Positions 1 to 4,614 of a stretch of 7,551 nt of DNA are shown here, piece by piece. A program made the position numbers and the translations under genes. The stretch is from Boseongicola sp. SB0675_bin_26 (GTDB taxonomy: Bacteria; Pseudomonadota; Alphaproteobacteria; Rhodobacterales; Rhodobacteraceae), in assembly GCA_009843725.1 (NCBI GenBank), contig VYCX01000326.1, positions 4,482-12,032 of the forward strand, read 5' to 3'. The notes below the pieces were generated by a model. That model ran no database searches. It was not told the origin of the DNA and was given only the letters and a program-made list of their open reading frames with translations. Position 1 is the stretch's first letter; each line of letters starts with the position of its first letter.

Positions 1-463
1 CGAGAACCTGAAATTCGTCCCGCACCTCTACAAGCCGAAGAGCAGGAACGCTGTCTTTGCGGACATCATGGGAGTGCGAAGTCGCCTTTCGGCCAAGCAG
101 GTCCCCGCCTTCACGAAATTCATCGCCAGGGTCTCCAAGGAACACCCAAGGATGCTTCATATGGCTGTGCGCCTGGCCGGCTTGGGCTACCATTTCGAGA
201 AGATCACCCGTCAGCAGAACACGATGCGGGCATTCATGCAGTTCCTGACCACGGAACTGGACGGGCTGGGCACGGCGGTGGCGCAGGGCGGGCGGCAGAC
301 GGATGAAGCCCGGCGTCGCGAGGAGGAGGCGCTCAGGAGGGCCAGGGCGCGCTACGAGGCGATTCCCGAGGAATTTCGCTACGACGGCGACGGGATCGAG
401 TATGCGCTTGCGTCGTTTTGCAGCGAATTGAATGCCCAGCCGGACCGGCACGTGCTGGCTTAG
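1..463 (+). CDS. C-terminal part of a probable B12-binding radical SAM protein (DUF4070-like tail), 5' truncated
   Basis: The reading frame is open from the window edge (first complete codon at base 2) to TAG at 461-463, giving 153 visible residues. An internal ATG at 68 exists, but the frame continues upstream without a stop, so this is most likely the end of a longer gene. The visible part has no radical SAM cysteines or B12 motif; those would lie upstream. The tail reads as helices with a HPRMLHMAVRLAGLGYHFEKIT segment (visible residues about 48-69), resembling the 'rrP...A..la..gyHF.k.t' pattern I recall at the end of DUF4070 proteins such as the HpnP and HpnJ class. A charged, Arg/Glu-rich helix follows (about residues 100-120). 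The family assignment comes from memory of this pattern, not a search, and is moderate to weak; the coding call is strong. The next gene starts 47 bp downstream on the same strand, so co-transcription is likely. Confidence 0.55.
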   Translation, partial: ENLKFVPHLYKPKSRNAVFADIMGVRSRLSAKQVPAFTKFIARVSKEHPRMLHMAVRLAGLGYHFEKITRQQNTMRAFMQFLTTELDGLGTAVAQGGRQTDEARRREEEALRRARARYEAIPEEFRYDGDGIEYALASFCSELNAQPDRHVLA

Positions 464-496
464 CGGATCTGAGGACCACGGGGACATCGATCCACT

Positions 497-504
497 AGGA
501 AAGG
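497..504 (+). promoter_or_regulatory. Ribosome binding site of the reductase-sulfotransferase gene
   Basis: AGGAAAGG lies six bases before ATG 511. An in-frame TAG at 496-498 excludes any start further upstream, so this site and ATG 511 fix the N terminus. Confidence 0.75.
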
Positions 505-510
505 CACGAC

Positions 511-3006
511 ATGTCGAATGCTGCGAATTCGTCCCTGGGGGTCCAGCCGCTCGCTGGAACGCTGCCGTCGCAATGCAAGCGGGACGTCGACACTCTCCGT
601 CGGTTCGTGCACACGCTTGTCAGCCAGCAGTCGCTGGCCGACCCGGCATCGCCGCCTGACTTTCGAGAGGTGTTGCTGACCGGGGCAACCGGCTTCATCG
701 GTCGTTTCTTCCTGTGCGATCTCCTGCAGCAGGACACGAAACTCGTGGTTCACTGCATCGTCCGAGCCGATGGTGCCGAGCATGGACGCAAGCGCATCCG
801 CGACGCCCTGCAGCAGGCCGAAATCTGGGATGAATCCTTCGACTCGCGCATCAACGTCGTGGTCGGCGACATCTGCCAGCCTCAATTCGGCCTTTCCGTC
901 GAGCAATTCGAACTGCTGTGCCAGCAGGTCGACGCGGTCTACCATCTCGCCGCCGACATCAATCTCACGTCTTCTTATCTCGACATGCGCAAGAACAATA
1001 CGTTCAGCATACGCAACGTACTCGAACTATGCCTGCGAATCCGCTTCAAACACCTGTTCTTCGCCTCCACGATGGGCGTGTTCCCCCAGTATTTCTGCGC
1101 GTTTGCGCATGAGTTCAAGGACCGCCGCATCGACCACCAGATGCAGCCGGACCTCACAAGCATGAAGGAGACGTTTCCCGTCGGCTTGCTCGGCTACCCG
1201 TGGAGCAAGCTGACATCCGAACAGGTTCTCCTGTACGCGCAGCAGGCAGGCATGCCGCTGGCAATCTTTCGGCTGCCGCAAATCAGCCTGTCCAGCTCGG
1301 GGTACACCCCAGCGCCCGATTTGAGCGTGCGAGTGTTTGCCGCGGCGGTCGATTGCGAAACGCTGCCGGAAGAATTTACTTTTCGCTCCAGCAACGAAGC
1401 GGTCGATTCCCTGAGCAGGATCTGCACCGCCATTTCATTGAACCCCGAACGGCGCTTCACCATCTACCATTGCTGCAACCCGGAACTGGAACACTACGAT
1501 CTGGAACCCGCCGACTTCGGGATCTATTTTCCCGAAGTTCCCTACGAGTTGTTCAAGCGCGCCTGCCAGACGCGCGGCGAGAGCTCGCCGCTTCACGGCT
1601 ACTGGGCCGTGTTCGATCACTTGGGGAGGTACTGGTTCAGCAAGAACAAGCCGATGGACAGGCTGCCCGTCTGTGACCACGCCATCCGGGAAGACTGTCC
1701 GACACCGATCGAGTGGCCCGGCACGTGGGTCAAGCTCAAGGCGTCCAAGGAATGGATAATGGCGCACCGGGAGGAATGGCCCTACCCGATTGCACGGAGC
1801 CGCCTGGACGCCGACCGCCTTCTTGACCGGGGCGAGCGCTACGCCCGGGACCGGGGCGTCTCCTTCGACGCGGCATGTCCCTCCTGGATGCGTGAAGCCT
1901 TGCGGCGACAGGTCGAGGCCATGAGTGCGCCCGGCGCCGGACTGCTGGAGGACAACCTCAGCGACATTGTCTTCGAAATGAGCCGGTTCCTGCGCAACAA
2001 CGCCGAACTGGCCCGCGAACGCCGGCAGCATCCGGAGATCGGAGGTGAGGAGATCGTGCGGCCGGTCTTCATCGTCGGCGTCAACCGCAGCGGCACCACC
2101 TTCCTGCATCGCCTGATGTCGCGCGACAGGCGATTCTGGACACTGCGGCTCTACGAGCTCGCCGAGCCGGTCCTCTGGTCGGGCGAATACGCCATCGTGG
2201 CGGGATCGCCCGACGACCCCCGCCGGGCGCGGATGCAGGAAATCCTCGAGGCATCCCAAATGCTCGACGCGATGGAAGGCGTTCACTATTTCGATGCTGA
2301 CGAACCGGAGGAAGATTTCCCCATCTTCAGGGCAGCCTTTTCGGCATGGGTCTCTGTCGCTCGATTCCACATACCGGAATACGGCCGGTGGATGCATGAG
2401 AACGGGTCCCGAAATGCCTACGCCTATCACCGCCTCACCCTCCAGCATTTCACCTGGCAGCGCCGCCAGCGTCATCCCGGGCGCCCGGGCCAGTGGCTGC
2501 TCAAGATGCCCTTCCACCTCATGGAGCTCGAAGCACTGATCGAAACCTATCCCGACGCCCTGTTCATCCAGACGCATCGGGAGCCCACCCAGTTCATGGG
2601 CTCCTGGAACAGCCTGGTGGAACGCGTGCGCTCAATGTCGAGCGAACCACGATCGCAGCACGATCTCGGCGCGGAGCAGTTGGCCTTCATGAGCGGCATG
2701 CTCGACGCGGCAGTACGGTTTCGCCGGAGTCACCCGGAACTGGAGGAGCGCTGGGTGGATGTGGATTACACGGACCTCGTGCGCGATCCGCTTGCGCTCG
2801 TGCGTGATATCTATGGGCGATTCGGCTGGAGCCTGGAGGAGACGGCAATGAAGTCCATGCTGAGTTGGCAACTGAAGCAGGAGGGCAAGCGAAGGGCGGA
2901 GACCCGGCACCAGTACGACCTGAGAGACTTCGGGCTCACGCCGGAAATGGTGGACGAGGCATTCGCCTCCTACCTGGACTTCATCACCTCCCTCGGCATT
3001 CGGTGA
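511..3006 (+). CDS. Thioester reductase-sulfotransferase fusion enzyme
   Basis: An 831-residue two-domain protein with no signal peptide or membrane segment, so probably cytoplasmic. Residues about 50-400 form an NAD(P)H-dependent thioester reductase of the extended SDR type (NAD_binding_4, as at the end of NRPS and carboxylic acid reductases). The nucleotide loop TGATGFIG is at 57-64, HLAA at 145-148, ST at 186-187 as candidate catalytic Ser/Thr, and the catalytic pair Y229-xxx-K233 sits in YPWSK. Residues about 430-831 form a PAPS-dependent sulfotransferase (Sulfotransfer_3-like). HPEI at 507-510 precedes the 5'-phosphosulfate loop IVGVNRSGTT (521-530), and the 3'-phosphate motif is THREPTQFMGS with R690 and S698. 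Reductase domains of this type reduce carrier-bound acyl thioesters to aldehydes or alcohols; sulfotransferases move sulfate from PAPS to a hydroxyl. Sequential reduction and sulfation of one acyl chain is my inference. There is no adenylation, carrier or thioesterase domain in the polypeptide. The start is fixed by an upstream in-frame stop and a good ribosome binding site. Both domains appear intact; the substrate is unknown. Confidence 0.88.
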   Translation: MSNAANSSLGVQPLAGTLPSQCKRDVDTLRRFVHTLVSQQSLADPASPPDFREVLLTGATGFIGRFFLCDLLQQDTKLVVHCIVRADGAEHGRKRIRDALQQAEIWDESFDSRINVVVGDICQPQFGLSVEQFELLCQQVDAVYHLAADINLTSSYLDMRKNNTFSIRNVLELCLRIRFKHLFFASTMGVFPQYFCAFAHEFKDRRIDHQMQPDLTSMKETFPVGLLGYPWSKLTSEQVLLYAQQAGMPLAIFRLPQISLSSSGYTPAPDLSVRVFAAAVDCETLPEEFTFRSSNEAVDSLSRICTAISLNPERRFTIYHCCNPELEHYDLEPADFGIYFPEVPYELFKRACQTRGESSPLHGYWAVFDHLGRYWFSKNKPMDRLPVCDHAIREDCPTPIEWPGTWVKLKASKEWIMAHREEWPYPIARSRLDADRLLDRGERYARDRGVSFDAACPSWMREALRRQVEAMSAPGAGLLEDNLSDIVFEMSRFLRNNAELARERRQHPEIGGEEIVRPVFIVGVNRSGTTFLHRLMSRDRRFWTLRLYELAEPVLWSGEYAIVAGSPDDPRRARMQEILEASQMLDAMEGVHYFDADEPEEDFPIFRAAFSAWVSVARFHIPEYGRWMHENGSRNAYAYHRLTLQHFTWQRRQRHPGRPGQWLLKMPFHLMELEALIETYPDALFIQTHREPTQFMGSWNSLVERVRSMSSEPRSQHDLGAEQLAFMSGMLDAAVRFRRSHPELEERWVDVDYTDLVRDPLALVRDIYGRFGWSLEETAMKSMLSWQLKQEGKRRAETRHQYDLRDFGLTPEMVDEAFASYLDFITSLGIR

Positions 3007-3078
3007 TCGCGCCTGTTCCCGGGACGCTTCTCCTCCCTCCGACCTGAACCATTCGTGTCGCATTTCAAGGGCAAACCT

Positions 3079-3099
3079 GCAGGCACCCGGCGGGCCTGC
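3079..3099 (+). repeat. Inverted repeat downstream of the fusion gene
   Basis: GCAGGC (3079-3084) and GCCTGC (3094-3099) form a six-base-pair stem around a nine-base loop, 73 bases after the stop of the fusion gene. A competing outer pairing, ACCTGC (3075-3080) with GCAGGT (3108-3113), shares two bases with it. No T-run follows, so it is not a standard intrinsic terminator. It may still slow or protect the transcript end. Confidence 0.35.
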
Positions 3100-3133
3100 T
3101 GCTCCTCGCAGGTGCTTGTCCGGCCAATCCACG

Positions 3134-3194
3134 GCGACGGCCCCGCGTCAGGCCGGGCCTGACGGTGCCGGACCGTCGCGAACCCGACGCGGGG
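3134..3194 (+). repeat. Cluster of overlapping, mutually exclusive inverted repeats
   Basis: Three pairings compete in 61 bases. CGTCAGGC (3146-3153) pairs with GCCTGACG (3157-3164) around a three-base loop. GCGACGG (3134-3140) pairs with CCGTCGC (3173-3179) and can enclose the first hairpin. CCCCGCGTC (3141-3149) pairs perfectly over nine bases with GACGCGGGG (3186-3194), which excludes the first and crosses the second. None is followed by a T-run. It could be a factor-dependent terminator, an RNA switch or simply chance in GC-rich DNA. No known RNA family was recognised. Confidence 0.4.
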
Positions 3195-3213
3195 ACTTGA
3201 GGCCGGGAGCGCG

Positions 3214-3240
3214 AACGCCTCCGTAAGGGCGTTTCCGCTT
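3214..3240 (+). terminator. Weak terminator-like hairpin
   Basis: AACGCC (3214-3219) pairs with GGCGTT (3228-3233), with an extra T-G wobble inside and a six-base loop. The following bases, TCCGCTT, are only partly T-rich, so termination without Rho would be poor. Its position between the fusion gene and the transport operon suits a terminator, but the evidence is thin. Confidence 0.3.
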
Positions 3241-3272
3241 TCCCGCACGCCCGACTGGACGAGGCAAAAAAA

Positions 3273-3407
3273 ATGGTGCACACATTTCTTGCGAGCATTT
3301 CGGAGGCATGCAAAACGGGCAAACAGTCCACGCCAGCCACCAAGGAATCGAGCATTTGCGATGGTCTTTTGGTTGGCAAATTGCGGCAACGGCTGGCTGG
3401 GACATAG
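3273..3407 (+). CDS. Possible 44-residue leader ORF before the transport operon
   Basis: ATG 3273 is preceded by GAGG (3261-3264) with an eight-base, A-rich spacer, which is a good translation start. The frame gives a 44-residue peptide starting MVHTFLASISEAC and ending at TAG 3405-3407, 22 bases before the adaptor gene. It has two cysteines (13 and 29), no signal peptide and no recognisable domain. By my count 26 of 44 codons end in G or C, which is not the strong bias expected of a conserved gene in this DNA. It could be a regulatory leader peptide or a chance ORF; chance is more likely. Confidence 0.2.
   Translation: MVHTFLASISEACKTGKQSTPATKESSICDGLLVGKLRQRLAGT
3372..3390. promoter_or_regulatory. 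Imperfect palindrome, candidate operator upstream of the efflux operon
   Basis: Outer arms GTTG (3372-3375) and CAAC (3387-3390) flank GCAAATTGC (3376-3384), itself a nine-base palindrome around one central A, but the two symmetry centres are offset by one base. It lies about 40 bases before the adaptor ATG, where a repressor of an efflux operon could bind. No regulator gene is in view and no convincing -35/-10 pair was found beside it, so the role is speculative. Confidence 0.22.
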
Positions 3408-3429
3408 GCGATCACGGACAGGCTGACAC

Positions 3430-4554
3430 ATGGCACATCAATCGACGAATCCGGAGAATCCGTCTGGCAAGGGACGCTGGCGCGGCTACGCTCAAGCTGG
3501 CCTGATCATCCTTTTCATCGCGGCCGCCATTTACCTGGCCAGGGCCCCGCAGCGGGCCGAGTTGGGGCCCGTGTCCGCCCCCGCAGACGCGGCGCCGTCG
3601 GTTAAGGTGATCGTGCCGTCGCCGACGGAACATGTTCTGGAGCTTGACCTCACCGGGACGGTGACCCTTGACAGGAAGCTGGCGGTGGTCTCCGAGGCTG
3701 AAGGCCGGGTTGCCTGGGTGTCGGCCGATTTCGTCAACGGCGGGCGGATTCCGGCGAACGAGGTGTTTGTCCGGATCGATCCCCGCGAGTACGAGCTTGG
3801 GGTCAGGTCCGCGAAGATGGCGGTCGCGAAGGCCGAGGCGCAAGTGCAGATGGCACGGCGCGCCGTTGGTCCCGACGCTGGCCTGTTGATTGCCGAAGCG
3901 GAAGCCGGTCTCGGACAGGCGGAGGCGGAACTTGCCCTTGCAAACCTGCAACTTGAGCGTACCGAGATCAGCCTCCCCTTTGACGCCCGCGTGATGTCCT
4001 CGGAACTGGAAGTCGGCGATCTGGTCGGACCGCCAGACGCTGTCGGAAAACTGTCCGTTCTCGGAGTCGTGTACCGACCCGATGCCCTTCAGGTGCGGGT
4101 GCCGACGAGGGTCGAGGATCTTGCATCACTGGAACCTGCAATTGGTCGGTCGGCAGAGGTTAGCACGGTCCACGGAAATTACGAGGCTGGCGTGGCCCGG
4201 ATTTCTTCCGTGGTTGCCCTTGAGAGCCGTCTCGCCCACGTGTTTCTCAAGTTTTCCGACGGGATTCCGCACTCCGACCTGCCAGTTCCCGGAACCTTTG
4301 TCGAGGTCACGATCCATGGACCGTTGCGCGACGGCGTCTTCGTCCTGCCCGAGGCCGCCGCGAGGGAACAGGACAGCATCTGGATTGTTCAGGATGGCTC
4401 CCTGCGGGCCCTGAAACCGGTAACAATCGGCCGATCGAACGACGGATGGGTCGTCGAGGCGTTCGAGCCAGGCGACGGTGTGGTGGTCAGCATCCTCGCC
4501 GGTGCCAGCGAGGGCCTGAGGGTGTCTCCCGATCCTGCACCGTCCGGCCAATAG
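3430..4554 (+). CDS. RND efflux periplasmic adaptor (membrane fusion protein)
   Basis: A 374-residue HlyD/AcrA-type adaptor that links an inner-membrane RND pump to an outer-membrane channel. A single hydrophobic helix at about 20-37 (GLIILFIAAAIYL) anchors it; there is no lipobox cysteine, so it is membrane-spanning rather than a lipoprotein. Residues about 65-118 hold the first half of the lipoyl domain (LDLTGTV, then EGRVAWVSADFVNGGRI and FVRIDPREYE). An Ala/Glu-rich helical hairpin covers about 119-176 and is short for the family. The second lipoyl half follows at about 177-200 (ISLPFDARVMSSELEVGDLVG), then a beta-barrel domain to about 296 and a membrane-proximal domain to the end. An in-frame TGA at 3424-3426 makes ATG 3430 the earliest start; an AGG core at 3420-3422 serves as ribosome binding site. 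The pump gene starts 60 bp downstream, so the two form an operon. The substrate cannot be told from the sequence. Confidence 0.9.
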   Translation: MAHQSTNPENPSGKGRWRGYAQAGLIILFIAAAIYLARAPQRAELGPVSAPADAAPSVKVIVPSPTEHVLELDLTGTVTLDRKLAVVSEAEGRVAWVSADFVNGGRIPANEVFVRIDPREYELGVRSAKMAVAKAEAQVQMARRAVGPDAGLLIAEAEAGLGQAEAELALANLQLERTEISLPFDARVMSSELEVGDLVGPPDAVGKLSVLGVVYRPDALQVRVPTRVEDLASLEPAIGRSAEVSTVHGNYEAGVARISSVVALESRLAHVFLKFSDGIPHSDLPVPGTFVEVTIHGPLRDGVFVLPEAAAREQDSIWIVQDGSLRALKPVTIGRSNDGWVVEAFEPGDGVVVSILAGASEGLRVSPDPAPSGQ

Positions 4555-4603
4555 GATGCCGCGATCCGCGAATTCGATGATGCCCGGGACCTGTCAAGGA
4601 AGT

Positions 4604-4610
4604 AGGGGGA
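4604..4610 (+). promoter_or_regulatory. Ribosome binding site deciding the GTG start of the RND pump
   Basis: AGGGGGA ends four bases before GTG 4615. An in-frame TAG at 4603-4605 overlaps it and leaves only three codons before the GTG, so no earlier start is possible. The next in-frame ATG would fall inside the first membrane helix. Confidence 0.7.
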
Positions 4611-4614
4611 TATC

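Larger units (their letters stand above)
3007..3429. other. 423-bp intergenic region between the enzyme block and the transport operon
   Basis: No confident gene on either strand. It holds the inverted repeats, weak terminator-like hairpin, possible leader ORF and candidate operator listed separately, plus an A8 tract at 3266-3273. The first part (to about 3265) is very GC-rich; the part before the adaptor gene is visibly richer in A and T, as expected for a promoter region. I could not identify a convincing sigma-70 promoter. Confidence 0.6.

Noticed and set aside
460..945. 161-residue open frame on the - strand over the start of the fusion gene
   Set aside because: Antisense to the reductase nucleotide-binding region, with no motif of its own.
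1435..2577. Long 380-residue open frame on the - strand inside the fusion gene
   Set aside because: It lies antisense to a gene with clear domain motifs across the same bases; its translation shows no recognisable motif, and long antisense frames are common in GC-rich genes.
511..3006. Ols/CurM-like olefin-forming sulfotransferase system
   Set aside because: Those enzymes pair the sulfotransferase with a thioesterase and carrier domain for sulfate-assisted decarboxylation. Here the partner domain is a reductase and no thioesterase or carrier domain is present.
3266..3273. A8 tract as the T-run of a terminator on the - strand
   Set aside because: No stable hairpin lies directly at its 3' side on the + strand to match, and no - strand gene is supported nearby.
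3292..3357. Nine-base direct repeat CGAGCATTT at 3292-3300 and 3349-3357
   Set aside because: Short, only two copies 57 bases apart, and with no further symmetry; likely chance.
2970..3436. Overlapping - strand frames of 153 and 123 residues spanning the intergenic gap
   Set aside because: Their translations are Arg/Pro/Ser-rich without any domain, they overlap each other in different frames, and one runs into the end of the fusion gene. They look like GC-rich chance frames.
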